64,000 nucleotides of DNA from Bacteroidales bacterium. GTDB taxonomy: Bacteria > Bacteroidota > Bacteroidia > Bacteroidales > Muribaculaceae. The notes beneath the pieces are model-generated. The model was not told where the DNA came from. It made no database searches and worked only from the letters and a program-made list of their open reading frames with translations. Below, piece by piece: positions 1-10,700 of this stretch; the stretch's first letter is position 1; each line of letters opens with the position of its first letter. The stretch spans positions 33,160-97,159 of the forward strand of contig JAAVFV010000030.1 in assembly GCA_014800525.1 (NCBI GenBank), read 5' to 3'. A program made the position numbers and the translations under genes.

Positions 1-1535
1 GTGATCTTACCATTCGAAACCGTTGCAAGATAATGCTGAGATTCATATAATGGAATCAACGCAGCCTGCCATTTATCTCCATTTTTAAAACCGAAATTGA
101 GATAATATTTCCCATCAGGGAGATTGGCAGGAACCGGCAACGGAAGAGAGTGCCAGCCATACATGATGGGGAGTCCGTCGGCACCTACTCCAAGTCCGGT
201 GACATACTGTTTGTTACCATCCACTGTTGTGAACAATGCTCCGACCTGTGAGCTTGTAGGGAGTGTACCGGGTCCTATATTATATATCATGCCTTCTCCA
301 AAATCGAAAGTGATATTTTCTCCGCCCGAATAAGTAATATCAGTATCAATGTCCGGTGCGTTGGAGCAGACCAACAGTCCATTCATAGATTTCGATGCAG
401 TGTTTCCGCTCTTGTCAGGCTGCATTCCAAGGATTACATCCTGATTGAAATTAAATCCTGAATTCGATGCTGATCCACCGATTCCCTGACTGTAAGGATC
501 AAGGGCATCAAGAAGGAAATAGCCATCGGAAACTCCTCCCCATCCCCAATTAAAATGGAAATAGCCATCCTTATCATAACCATCACATATGAAGCTGTGA
601 CCGCCGGCATAACTCTGACCATCATAAATCACGGGCCCATACGTCTTCAGGGAATTGTAAATCATATCCTCCCATTCAATCAGGCCATAGTAATCTCTCT
701 GATAGAACGAGATTGTCGATTTATCATATTTGAAGAAGTTGCCCAAAGCGGGTGCGATTCGCATTGAGATAGCCCCGGAGCCGGAGGTGCTGTAGCTCAT
801 ATCGACTGAAATACCGCAGCTTCTCATAATCTTAGCCACCGCCGAAGCCTGGGTATCATTATATTCCCCCTCTTTATAGACATCGAGCATATTAGCCCAA
901 TCCCAGGTCTGAGCTGAAAAATCCTGCTTTAATGTATATGTAGTCCACTGATAGGAATTACTTCCCTCTCCTGTAACAGGCCAGTTATGATATTTCATGG
1001 CTTGAGCCATGGCCGTTGCCACGCAGCCTGTATAAGTCCTTCTACGGTTGTTTCCGCTTCCCGATATAGGACACGAATTATTATAGGGAGCATCCTGATT
1101 CCAGCGGGTGGCGCATAACACTCCTATTGGAGCTCTATCAGGACGTTTCATCTTAGGAATCACCCGGCCTTCATGAGAAGGATTATTCCGCAGATATTCA
1201 ATTCTCTCTGCGAGTTTTGAAATCCAGTAACGAAATCCATCCGGCAGGTCGTTTGAATTGGTCGGAATAGTTCCTTCATCCGCATATCCTAACACAGGAA
1301 TAGCCTCATCATCGGCCGAAAGGACGAGGAATCCATCCTGCTTATTGAATACATAGACTCCCGGCTCCGTTCCGGCTTTCTCCTCCATAACAAGCACTGC
1401 GGATCTGCTGTTAAGTCCTAAGGATGATAATTCTCCGGTAGCTCTTTTCAAAGCCTGCTCAGGAGAGATGGGAGCGGCTGTCATTGCTATGCTACCCAAT
1501 AATGCTCCTGATATTATCAAATTAGATTTTTTCAT
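1..1535 (-). CDS. C10-family cysteine peptidase (streptopain-like), 3'-truncated by window edge
   Basis: Secreted cysteine peptidase of the C10 (streptopain/SpeB, interpain, PrtT) family. The frame starts at an ATG at 1535 (MKKSNLIIS, a signal peptide of about 20 residues) and stays open through base 1, so about 511 residues are seen and the C-terminus is missing. Residues about 23-90 resemble the inhibitory prodomain of this family (SPEQAL..., GFLVLSADDE, PVLGYADEGT). The catalytic core follows, with the nucleophile in TGCVATAMAQ (Cys about 171), the general base in GGHSFICDGY (His about 313), and the typical YFHFNWGWGG oxyanion/Trp loop. It is a paralogue of the peptidase at 3237-5699, and both lie downstream of a SusC/SusD pair on the same strand. 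Likely role: digestion of protein outside the cell or in the periplasm. The family assignment is strong; the substrate is unknown. Confidence 0.9.
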   Translation of the reverse strand, partial: MKKSNLIISGALLGSIAMTAAPISPEQALKRATGELSSLGLNSRSAVLVMEEKAGTEPGVYVFNKQDGFLVLSADDEAIPVLGYADEGTIPTNSNDLPDGFRYWISKLAERIEYLRNNPSHEGRVIPKMKRPDRAPIGVLCATRWNQDAPYNNSCPISGSGNNRRRTYTGCVATAMAQAMKYHNWPVTGEGSNSYQWTTYTLKQDFSAQTWDWANMLDVYKEGEYNDTQASAVAKIMRSCGISVDMSYSTSGSGAISMRIAPALGNFFKYDKSTISFYQRDYYGLIEWEDMIYNSLKTYGPVIYDGQSYAGGHSFICDGYDKDGYFHFNWGWGGVSDGYFLLDALDPYSQGIGGSASNSGFNFNQDVILGMQPDKSGNTASKSMNGLLVCSNAPDIDTDITYSGGENITFDFGEGMIYNIGPGTLPTSSQVGALFTTVDGNKQYVTGLGVGADGLPIMYGWHSLPLPVPANLPDGKYYLNFGFKNGDKWQAALIPLYESQHYLATVSNGKI

Positions 1536-1617
1536 GTAATTCAAATTTTTATCCGTGATTATGTTGAATCTAAATAATCCCGATATTGTAGGATTGATCG
1601 CAACTTCATTATACTCA

Positions 1618-1646
1618 AAGAGGCCTCCGAAAATCGAAGGCCTCTT
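1618..1646 (-). terminator. Hairpin terminator after the 1687-3000 gene
   Basis: Inverted repeat with 13-nt arms (1618-1630 and 1634-1646, one G-U-type mismatch) around a 3-nt loop. It lies 40 nt beyond the stop codon of the minus-strand gene ending at 1687, and T-rich sequence follows on that strand. The rest of 1536-1686 shows no gene. Confidence 0.75.
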
Positions 1647-1686
1647 ATATATTTCGGGGACTATTTCTCTTCTGAGCTATACTCTA

Positions 1687-3000
1687 TTATTTTACAATAG
1701 ACTTGCTAACCTTAGCACCCTGCTTAACGATTACGAGTTCACCGGCTGCGGGGTTGCTGATCTCAACACCCTGGAGATTGTAATACTTAACGGGAGCGTT
1801 ATCGTCAACTGTGATGTCAGCTACGCCTGCACCATAGCTTTCGGGAAGAGCGATCTTATACCAGAGATTCTTCTGCGCTGTCCAGATCAGGTTAGCTACA
1901 GGATTCTGTGCATTACCGAATACTACATTCTTGACAACAACCTCATTGTTCTTGGAATCATAGTATGAGAGGTAGTCCTGAAGAGACTCACCGTCCTCCA
2001 TTACAAGTTCTGCCTCTTCAATCAGCTCATCCTGAGTCCAATCCTCGAGGTATACGCGGTAACCCTCATTGTTATAGGGATACATAGCCTCTGTTTCACC
2101 GCCGGAATATCTGAGTGTGAAGCCACACCATACGAGCGGGCGAAGAAGAACACAATCCTTATTAGTCATATCAACATAAAGGAAACCTTCATCATTTACA
2201 GTGGCGTTGCGCTGTGCCCAGCCTCCTACAGTATAAGGCTTATAGAGAAGGAAGATGTTGGGCTCAGTCTTGTTCACCATCAGTGTAGTGGGCTGAGGCT
2301 CAACCGGAGCACTGTAAGCAGGATTGAATACGAATTCATCTACCACTGCCTTATCTGCAAGGGTCTCCCACTCTGAAGCCTTGTATGTCCACTTGTTATA
2401 AGGATGCATCACGCCTTCAGCAAAGCCGAAGTTGTAAGAATCTCCACCCCAGGTACCCATAATGGCAACGGCTCCAAGATTGATAGTTCCGTCAGCCTGG
2501 ATCTTGAAGGTTGCCTCGTCTACATTCTGTGTATATTTGTTATCCTTATCAGGAACGCGAAGCTCGAGTGAAAGATACTTATCCAATGATTCTGCATAAT
2601 ACACATTCTTATTATCTGCAGTCTTCATTGTAAGGGTAGAGTTGGCTAAGTCTACTGTTGATGTGATGGGGAAGTGGCTGTAGCTACCGAAAATCACCTC
2701 AACAGTATTACCCTCAACGGGAGCGATAACCGCAGTACCAATACCGGGATCATCACCTTTAAGCATCCATTGGTAATCAGAGAAGCTATATACATTGCAT
2801 ACCTGATCTACGCTGGAAAGCTCTTTGGGAGCTACTTCTGACTTTGACGATACTGCCAGATTGCCCTCTAATTCGACTGCCTCAATTGCCTGTGTAGCAA
2901 GATTCGAATTCTTTGCAACTGTGGTTGTGTTCACAGTGCCGGCGGCTGCTGTGCCGACAATTGCGGCTGCCATTGCCAATACGGAGTAGAATTTCTTCAT
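1687..3000 (-). CDS. Secreted protein of unknown function with C-terminal YYNLQG sorting-type motif
   Basis: A 437-residue protein with a Sec signal peptide (MKKFYSVLAMAAAIVGTAAA). I do not recognise a catalytic family. The body is rich in short beta-strand-like stretches with many Trp, Tyr and Asn residues, as in secreted Bacteroidota surface proteins. The last ~40 residues (VKYYNLQG...NPAAGELVIVKQG...) match the C-terminal module of the neighbouring C10 peptidase (YYNLQG...PVKGEMVIVKKG). Such modules are common in Bacteroidota secreted proteins and are often annotated as type IX-type sorting domains. It lies between two C10 peptidases on the same strand, so it may be a cofactor, substrate-binding or surface component of the same locus. 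It has its own likely promoter (3085-3115) and terminator (1618-1646), so it is probably transcribed alone. Confidence 0.8.
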   Translation of the reverse strand: MKKFYSVLAMAAAIVGTAAAGTVNTTTVAKNSNLATQAIEAVELEGNLAVSSKSEVAPKELSSVDQVCNVYSFSDYQWMLKGDDPGIGTAVIAPVEGNTVEVIFGSYSHFPITSTVDLANSTLTMKTADNKNVYYAESLDKYLSLELRVPDKDNKYTQNVDEATFKIQADGTINLGAVAIMGTWGGDSYNFGFAEGVMHPYNKWTYKASEWETLADKAVVDEFVFNPAYSAPVEPQPTTLMVNKTEPNIFLLYKPYTVGGWAQRNATVNDEGFLYVDMTNKDCVLLRPLVWCGFTLRYSGGETEAMYPYNNEGYRVYLEDWTQDELIEEAELVMEDGESLQDYLSYYDSKNNEVVVKNVVFGNAQNPVANLIWTAQKNLWYKIALPESYGAGVADITVDDNAPVKYYNLQGVEISNPAAGELVIVKQGAKVSKSIVK

Positions 3001-3084
3001 ACCTGTACGAGTTAATTATTATTGGTTTTATTTTCTCTTCTTTAGTAGGTCTGATACCTTTTCTTTCAAGAGTGTTTCCAATTA

Positions 3085-3115
3085 CAAATTTAATACAATC
3101 TTTTAAAATCGCAAT
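3085..3115 (-). promoter_or_regulatory. Probable promoter of the 1687-3000 gene
   Basis: On the minus strand the -7 element TAAATTTG (3085-3092) matches the Bacteroidota consensus TAnnTTTG. At the -33 distance sits ATTG (3112-3115), three of four bases of TTTG, with a 19-nt spacer. The start codon is about 85 nt downstream. Confidence 0.55.
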
Positions 3116-3168
3116 ATATTTTAAAAAAATTTTTTCAATTTATTGAAACAGGCGATTGAGTGCCTTGG

Positions 3169-3216
3169 TTATAATGAAAAATGGAGCATCATATGATGCT
3201 CCATTTTTCATTATAA
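3169..3216. terminator. Perfect 48-bp palindrome, probable terminator of the C10 peptidase gene
   Basis: The sequence from 3169 to 3216 equals its own reverse complement with no mismatch and no loop base, centred between 3192 and 3193 (core GGAGCATCATATGATGCTCC). It lies 20 nt past the stop of the minus-strand peptidase (3237). The T/A tracts flanking the GC core would give U-rich 3' ends on either strand, so it could terminate in both directions. Confidence 0.7.
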
Positions 3217-3236
3217 GTTTTAGGACAGAAATTCTT

Positions 3237-5699
3237 TTATTCCCAGATCTTCTTGGTGGTAATGGTGCCTTTTTTCACAATTACCATTTCCCCCTTCACC
3301 GGCTCTTTTATCTGCATTCCCTGAAGATTATAGTAGGTCTCTTCTCCTTCTTCATCGGTTGAGATCTCGGTCACACCACTCGATTCTCCGACTATGAACG
3401 ATACATCCTGCAGATTGGTAGAGGATGAACCTGATGTATAGGAGGCACGCAGATAATATAACACTCCTTCTTCTGCATCGGGGAATGCGAAGCTGAAATT
3501 AACCTTTTCCGTGGATCCCGATTTGAGGAATGGTTGTGCTTTGTACACTTCATCAAGCACAGGCACCCGAGCTCCTGATTCTGTCAATTTTAATACCGAC
3601 ATTCTCATTATGCCATCGAAGTATCCCGTACGTATATAATATTCAAAGGATACCTTGATATCATCCTTATCGGCCAACTTCTGAGTATTATATTCTTTCC
3701 CATCAATCTCGGCAGTGATTGCCTGAGCATTATCAATGCCGAATTCATATACGGAAATAGAGGGCTTAGCTGCGGCTGGATTCATAGTCACCGTGCCATA
3801 GTATCCATAAAGCTGTCCCACTTTTCCTGATGCATAGATATCGGGCTCATAAAATCCAAGCGTATATTCGGTGGGGGTGGTGGGTGCTTTTGCTCCGTTC
3901 ACTGCTGAGAAGGAAGTGATCCATTCAAAATCATAAGTCTCGCCCGGATCCACAGATATAAGGATACTCTCTCCGGCAAATTTCAAATCTCCATCCTGAT
4001 ACAATGCCGGCACATATGCTCCCGTAAGCTGAATATCTGATGAATTCTTCAGCTGCGCTTTGATCTTGAAATTCTTACCGTAATATACATCCGTAAGAAT
4101 CTCAGCTTTCTCTAACTTCAATTCCGATACTCCGAATTCCTTGACGGTCTTCTGAGAACCATTCACTGTCAGCTCTACATAATTCGGATAGCCCCAGATG
4201 GTCTTCACAGGCTTCCATCCCGGAGTGGATCCCTCGGTAACATTACATCCAAGGGTGATGATATATTTTCCATCCGCAAGTGTAGGAAGCGTAAACTCAG
4301 GATGCCAATTTGTAGCTTCGAAATAGGTATATCCGGTAAAGTCGAGACTCTCTATCTTTTCTCCTCTCGTATTAACCAGATTTCCTTTTACTGTCTGACT
4401 GCTGTTGGAATCCCCTGATTTAGTGATTATAATTCCAATCTCGGATTTCATGGGTATATCGTAGGGATTGCCCCAGCCGAGCTGACGGTAATCTTTCACT
4501 CCCCATATAAGAGTGGATCCGTTAACGGTAGCTGTCGAAGATCCATACTGTGCCAGTACACCATCCACTCTCTTGATTCCATCCTTTTTGGGCTGGGCAC
4601 CGATAATGGCGTTCTGTGAGAAATTATATCCACCCGAGTATCCGCCTATGCCCTGTGCATCAGGATTAAGGGCCTGAAGCAGATAATAGCCATCAGACAT
4701 TCCCGACCAACCCCAGTTGAAATGGAAATACCCGTTGCCATCATATCCGTCGCAGATGAAGGAATGGCCACCTTCTCCCGACTGACCGTTCATCACTACG
4801 GGACCTACATTCTTAAGATTGTCGTAAATCAACATCGCCCACTCATCTGAAGAATAGAATTCCCGGCGGGCATCATAACATCCCTCGTCATAATAGAAAT
4901 AGGTCCTCAGGGAATTGGCTATATCATTACCGTAAGCGCCGGATGCAGATGTGGTGTATTTCATCTTCACCGAATAGCCACAACAACGCATCAGGTTGGC
5001 CACAGCGGCAGCCTCTACATCAGTATACGCTCCCGGCTCATATATGTCCAACATATTCTTCCAATCGAACGGCTGCTTTGCCAAATCCAGAAGAAGAGCC
5101 TTATTTGCTACTCCGGGGGTGGAATAATTAATTTTACCGGTTCCGACCTCAGGATATTTGAAATAGTTCATCATCTGAGCCATGGCTGTCGCTACGCATC
5201 CCGTAACACATCTCCTATCTTCGCCTTTGCCCATTGGACAATCATTATTATACGGAGCGCTCTGATCCCATTTCGTCTTTACCAATGGAGCCACCGGAGC
5301 CAACTGAGGAAGGGTCTTCGATACGCCTGTCCCCGAGACTCCTCTGGATTCGGCCCATTCTATCTGACGTCCATATTCCTCCATCCACCATAGGAATTCC
5401 GGGGAGGGGTTTGTGGAATCAAACGTGCCTTCTGAATATCCCAGCATTGGAACGGCCACGTCATTTGCGGAGACCACTACAAAACCTTCCGAGGCTGTAT
5501 TGAACACATACGCCACCGGATTCCCTTTCTCCGAACGGGATACATAGGCCGGAGTGACATCAGCGTTCCGGATGCTCTTCACACCCATTCTCGCGGCTCC
5601 TGCATCAAGGCGCTGCAGCGCCTGTTCGGGAGTCAGTGTAGCCGAATAGGCTGTCAGGCCTATTCCTGCTATCGCCATTAATACAAGTTGTTTTCTCAT
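3237..5699 (-). CDS. C10-family cysteine peptidase (streptopain-like) with C-terminal sorting-type domain
   Basis: An 820-residue secreted peptidase. Residues 1-20 form a signal peptide. Residues ~22-95 look like the inhibitory propeptide (TPEQALQRLDAG, GFVVVSANDVAVPMLGYSEG). The catalytic domain runs from ~140 to 380 with Cys168 in TGCVATAMAQ and His312 in EGGHSFICDGYDGNGYFHF. Roughly 400 residues of Ig-like or beta-sandwich sequence follow, ending in the YYNLQG...GEMVIVKKG module also seen in the 1687-3000 protein. The family hydrolyses proteins outside the cell and is made as an auto-inhibited zymogen. The position, on the same strand downstream of susC/susD, suggests it generates peptides for that importer. 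A terminator-like hairpin (5890-5917) separates it from susD, so a separate promoter is likely, although I could not find a clean -33/-7 match. Confidence 0.93.
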   Translation of the reverse strand: MRKQLVLMAIAGIGLTAYSATLTPEQALQRLDAGAARMGVKSIRNADVTPAYVSRSEKGNPVAYVFNTASEGFVVVSANDVAVPMLGYSEGTFDSTNPSPEFLWWMEEYGRQIEWAESRGVSGTGVSKTLPQLAPVAPLVKTKWDQSAPYNNDCPMGKGEDRRCVTGCVATAMAQMMNYFKYPEVGTGKINYSTPGVANKALLLDLAKQPFDWKNMLDIYEPGAYTDVEAAAVANLMRCCGYSVKMKYTTSASGAYGNDIANSLRTYFYYDEGCYDARREFYSSDEWAMLIYDNLKNVGPVVMNGQSGEGGHSFICDGYDGNGYFHFNWGWSGMSDGYYLLQALNPDAQGIGGYSGGYNFSQNAIIGAQPKKDGIKRVDGVLAQYGSSTATVNGSTLIWGVKDYRQLGWGNPYDIPMKSEIGIIITKSGDSNSSQTVKGNLVNTRGEKIESLDFTGYTYFEATNWHPEFTLPTLADGKYIITLGCNVTEGSTPGWKPVKTIWGYPNYVELTVNGSQKTVKEFGVSELKLEKAEILTDVYYGKNFKIKAQLKNSSDIQLTGAYVPALYQDGDLKFAGESILISVDPGETYDFEWITSFSAVNGAKAPTTPTEYTLGFYEPDIYASGKVGQLYGYYGTVTMNPAAAKPSISVYEFGIDNAQAITAEIDGKEYNTQKLADKDDIKVSFEYYIRTGYFDGIMRMSVLKLTESGARVPVLDEVYKAQPFLKSGSTEKVNFSFAFPDAEEGVLYYLRASYTSGSSSTNLQDVSFIVGESSGVTEISTDEEGEETYYNLQGMQIKEPVKGEMVIVKKGTITTKKIWE

Positions 5700-5889
5700 A
5701 AGTATATGGAATTTGATTCGTTTCCTGATTTTTCAGGGTAGTACTGAGACCGCATTCATACAATATTTTGCATCATAGATACAGTCTTCTTTACAAATTA
5801 AAGAATTTTAATCTGAAGAAACAAGAGTCTTAATCATTTTTAATAATAAATTACGACCCAAATATGATATATAAGATCATTAACAAAAA

Positions 5890-5917
5890 AGGCGCCACGG
5901 AAAAATCCGCGGCGCCT
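5890..5917 (-). terminator. Hairpin terminator after susD homologue
   Basis: GC-rich 12-nt arms (5890-5901 and 5906-5917, one mismatch) around an AAAA loop, 20 nt past the susD-type stop codon. On the minus strand T-rich sequence follows. Confidence 0.8.
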
Positions 5918-5937
5918 ATCCTTATATATTAACTTTT

Positions 5938-7749
5938 TTAGTTAAGAAGAGAGATATTGATTGCAGTGTTATACTGTGTCTCAGACAATGGAATTGTGAA
6001 ACGCCAGCCGTTGGCTGCACTCGGTGCGATTGTTCCTGCTACGTCAGGAATCCAGTTACCTGTCTTGGTCTCCTTATCCCACTTCACACGATTGATCGAC
6101 TGATTCCAGCGCTTGAGGTCGTTCCATTGACGTCCCTCACCCCAGAGTTCGATACGGCGGCAAAGCTTAATCTCATTAAGGAGCGACTCATCCTTGCTAT
6201 TGAAAGAATAGCCTTCGATTCGCTGATCGTTGATCTCTTTCAGACAAGCGAGCGCACGATCGCGGTCGTTATCCATATAAGCTGCCTCTGCTTCGATCAG
6301 GCACATCTCTGATGCACGCATGAAGGGATAGCATGAGTTACCGTAAGGAACATTAGCCATAAATTTGAACTGCGCGCCGAAAGGAGCCTTCTGAGGGAAA
6401 CTACCGTATACACCCTTTGAAAGGAGCTCAACTCCGGTTGCACCCTCCGCATAGTAGTTGATAATGCCACTGTTACCTTCATTAAGGATATCTGCCTTAT
6501 TTCCGGTGAAAACATTATTCACATAGTACTCGCATATGCGGAGAGCCACATTATAGAGACCCCATTTCTGATTCGGTTTGTTCTTGTCTGCCTTAGTCGG
6601 ACCGGCTGCAAGGTCGATGCAAGCCGAACCTACACCTACAAGCTCAGGCTCCCAGAACGACTCACGAGTGATATTCGCTTTCTTCAATGTTGAAGAAAGA
6701 GAGAGTTCGTCGATCTTATCCGGAGTAAGGAAGCACTTGCGACGGGTATCCTTGGGATCGAGCTGATTATACAAAGAAAGGTCGATAGAGTTTCCACCCC
6801 AGTTCCAGACAGATGTATAAGCTCCATTGGCAGCCCAAAGTGAACCCCATGAATAATAATAGATGTCTGAGGGCTCATCACCTGTACGCCACATGAAATC
6901 ATCATTATCCTTGAAGAAACCGGCGTGATAGGTATCATTATCCATCACCCTATAATCTGCACGGGCATTCTTGGCCATTTCCTTTGCTTTGCTCCAGTCC
7001 TGTTTATTGAGCGCGGCACGGGCATATGTACCATAGGCTACTGACAGATCGGGTTCCCACTTATACTCGCGGCTCTCCTCAGAATTCTTATAGCATTCGA
7101 TAGCCGTATCAAGATCCTCATAGATCTGCTTATATGTATCGTTCACAGTCGACAGAGGTACAGGCTCTGTTCCTGAGTGCAGACGCATTACAAGAGCGTA
7201 TTTGCCCCCGTTATTGCTATCCTGCCAGCGAGGACCATAGAACTCCATCAACTTGTTATAGGCATGGGCACGGAAGGTAAGCGCCTGAGCCTTTACAAAG
7301 TTGACTTCAGATTCTGTACCCTCTGCACCATCTATTCCGTCAAGAATCAGGTTGGCCTGAGCAATAATCTGATAGTAATATTCCCAGGGAATATAGTTCG
7401 GGAAGCTGCTCTGGTTGTTCCAGTTATTGTACATGGTGAAGTCCTTGGGGAACTGGCGGCCGATACAGATCGGGCTGATAAGGTCCTGACCTGTGCTCTC
7501 ACCAAAGAACATATCGATATTCGACTCACCGTTGCAGAGGAAGTTGTTCAAGGTAGTACCACTGTACTGGAACTGCATGGTCATACAGATACCGAGGATA
7601 GCCTTACGTGCATTCTCTACATTCGCAGTAATCTCATTGTTACTGATGGAGGTCTCAGGGGCAAGCTCCAGATAATCGGAATTACATCCGGTCAGAAGAG
7701 CGCCTGCAGCCATGATGGCCGCTCCTTTGAATATATTGTTTATTTTCAT
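5938..7749 (-). CDS. SusD/RagB-family outer-membrane substrate-binding lipoprotein
   Basis: A 603-residue surface lipoprotein. The N-terminus has a lipobox (GALLTGC, Cys ~22) followed by NSDYLELAPE, the typical SusD mature start. The body has the alpha-helical TPR-rich pattern of SusD (FVKAQALTFRAHAYNKL; DWSKAKEMAKNARAD), and the C-terminal third carries the conserved FMRASEMCLIEAEA...RRIELWGEGRQWNDLKRW signature. SusD proteins cap the SusC barrel and capture oligosaccharides or, in the RagB subgroup, peptides. The gene starts 15 nt after the susC stop and is surely co-transcribed. With no glycosidase nearby and C10 peptidases downstream, a peptide ligand is an inference worth testing. Confidence 0.96.
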   Translation of the reverse strand: MKINNIFKGAAIMAAGALLTGCNSDYLELAPETSISNNEITANVENARKAILGICMTMQFQYSGTTLNNFLCNGESNIDMFFGESTGQDLISPICIGRQFPKDFTMYNNWNNQSSFPNYIPWEYYYQIIAQANLILDGIDGAEGTESEVNFVKAQALTFRAHAYNKLMEFYGPRWQDSNNGGKYALVMRLHSGTEPVPLSTVNDTYKQIYEDLDTAIECYKNSEESREYKWEPDLSVAYGTYARAALNKQDWSKAKEMAKNARADYRVMDNDTYHAGFFKDNDDFMWRTGDEPSDIYYYSWGSLWAANGAYTSVWNWGGNSIDLSLYNQLDPKDTRRKCFLTPDKIDELSLSSTLKKANITRESFWEPELVGVGSACIDLAAGPTKADKNKPNQKWGLYNVALRICEYYVNNVFTGNKADILNEGNSGIINYYAEGATGVELLSKGVYGSFPQKAPFGAQFKFMANVPYGNSCYPFMRASEMCLIEAEAAYMDNDRDRALACLKEINDQRIEGYSFNSKDESLLNEIKLCRRIELWGEGRQWNDLKRWNQSINRVKWDKETKTGNWIPDVAGTIAPSAANGWRFTIPLSETQYNTAINISLLN

Positions 7750-7764
7750 TTTACTCGGTTTAGC

Positions 7765-10700
7765 TTAGAATTTAACATTAAGCTGGAAAGAGAAAGTTCT
7801 TGACGGAACATAGTAGTTACCCTGACCGCCATTGAAGCTATACTGCGGGTTAAGACCCTTCTGACGAGTGATCAGGAAGAGGTTATCAACCGAGAAACCG
7901 ACATTGATACCCTGAAGCATCATAGCCTGTGCCCACTTTTTAGGGAAGTCGTATGAGATATTCAGGTTCTTCATGCTCAGATAATTGTTGCTCACCAGCC
8001 AGCGGCTTGATGCGGCATCGTTATACTCAGACATTACAGTGTTGAGTACAGGGACACCATTGGGATCAACATCACCGGGGTTAAGGATATTAACATTGTC
8101 AACCACCATATGAGCACCATAAACAGCCTCGCCGTTCTCGAAGTAACCGGGGATTGCCTGCTCCTCTGTCCATGCCTTGAGAAGGTCTTTGTGGAGTGCG
8201 CTCGGGTTAGCCTGAATCTTCATCAAAGATGAGTATACACTGTTGTTCGACTTACCGCCTAAGCTGTATGTGAACAGAAGATTAAGGTTGATACCCTTCC
8301 AGCTGAGGGCTGTTCCGAATGAACCATATACTGTAGGAAGCGCAGATCCCATGATTTTACGCTTAGCATAGGTGACCTTGCTGGTCATCGGAACACCATT
8401 GAGTTCATAGTAGCTTCCGTCACTCTTTGCGCTCGCTACATTCGAATCGTATTCATCCTGATCATAGTAAAGAACACCATTGTCGTCATACTTATAGTAA
8501 TCAGGCGACTGAGGGTTCATATAGTAGAGAGAATTACCGGTAACGCGGTCTACACCTGCCCATTCGTAAGTGTACTGCTCATAGAGAGACTTGCCCTGGA
8601 AGAGAGCAGACCCCGGAATATCACGACCGAAAGGAAGACTGATGATCTTGTTCTTTACGAATGATGCATCGAGATTCACTGACCAGTTCCAGTCGCCACC
8701 ACGAAGGATGTCATAACCGAACTGAAGCTCCCATCCGCGGTTGGCCATTGTACCGATATTCTGGAGCACGCTGATTGCATTACCAACTGAGTTAGCGGCG
8801 ATTACACCACCGGCAGAAAGCGGCTGACGAACTTTATAGAGAAGGTCGGCGTTACGCTTGTCGAAATAACCGATGCTGAATGTAAAACGATCATTGAACA
8901 ATGATCCTTCCAATGCAAGGTCAAGTGTCTTTGTTGACTCCCACTTCAGGTTGCTACCTGCGATGGTGCCCGGGGCGAAAGTTCCTACATTGTCATAATT
9001 ATAGGCGAAGTATGTTGACCAGGATGCATATGCACTTGCAGCTGCGTCGTTACCTACAGAACCATATGCAGCACGGAACTTCAAATAATTGAGCCAATCC
9101 TGTGTCGACTCCATGAATTTCTCTTTAGTAATGATCCAGCTGGCACCTATCGACCAGAATGTACCCCAACGATTATCCTTTGCAAAGCGTGATGTTCCAT
9201 CGCGACGGAGAGAAAACTCTCCGAAGTATTTCTGATCATAGTTATAGCGGGCACGACCAAGATAAGACTCAGTGCGGATCTTCAGATTCGACTGTGATGA
9301 ATCCACGTTATTCTCAAAATAGCTCAGAGTGATATTATCGGGAAGCATCTGACCCTGCTTACGGAGGAAGGTCGTCTCATATCCATATTCATAATTCTCA
9401 TGGTCGAGAAGAACGTCTACATGATGCATACCATAGTCATGAGCCCAGTTAAGAGTCTGCATGAAAGTATGAGAGAAAATCAATTCATTAGTAAGGTCGA
9501 TACCACCATCACCTTTCAGCGAACCGATCTTGTTGCTGCTATATTCCATTCCGCGGTTATGGCTGCGGTAGATATTGCCACGGACTGTGAGATCGAAACC
9601 GTAAGGAATGAACACTGTTCCGTAAAGAGATGCGTTGACTGAAGTAGCTTTCCAGTTATTCTTGTTCTCGCGCATCAACCATGCGATGTTCTCACCACCG
9701 TTCAGTCCACCAGTGTTCCATACGGGATTTCCATTCTCGTCATAAACGATATTACCGTTCTCATCATGCTCATAGTAAGGACGGATAGGAGCGTAGTTAT
9801 TAACAAGGAACGGATTGACCGTAGTGCTCATATTATCGTCGTCAACCATACCGGCTTCAGAGTTAGTGTGTGAAGCTGCAAGGTTAACTCCTGTCTTGAA
9901 ATAAGATACCGGCTGGAAGTTTGCCACAACACGACCGTTGAAACGTTCGAAGTCTGTCTGAAGCATGTAGCCGCTCTCCTTAAGATAACCGGCTGATGCG
10001 AACACATCAAATTTATCTGTAGCACCGGTTGCATTCACATTGTATTCCTGACGATAGCCCTGACGGGAGATTACATCCCACCAATCGAGGTCAGTATAAC
10101 CGGGGAGGCGCTTAGCCACAACCTTACCGGCTGCATTGAACACCTCATCTGCGGGAAGGTCGTAGATATTTGTACCCTGTGCGTAGTCGTTGATGAAGCC
10201 GGGGCCTGCCTGTGCAAGAGCGTCAGCCAATGTACCGGTATATACACCGGATGACATACGGCCACGGGTATAACCGAGAAGTGAAGTCTCCATCCACTCA
10301 TCTCCCTCAAGGGTATTATAGTAAGGAAGTCCACGGTTGATGAAACCCTGACGAACCTGAAGGGTTACATTAACATTACCCTGATTCTTAGCTCTCTTTG
10401 TATTGATAAGGATTACACCGTTGGCACCTCGGTTACCATAGAGGGCACAGGATGCAGCATCCTTCAACACTGACATGGATTCGATATCAGCAGGGTTGAT
10501 ATCTGCGATGTCACCCTGATATACAACACCATCCACAACATACAGAGGAGTATTGTTGGAGAAGGAGTTGAAACCGCGGATACGGATCGAAGGAGACTGA
10601 CCGGGACGAGTAGTGGAGTTATCCACCAACACACCGGGAGCGTTACCCTCAAGTGCTGCTGTTACACTGCCGATCGGACGATCCTCGATTTCTTTAGCAC

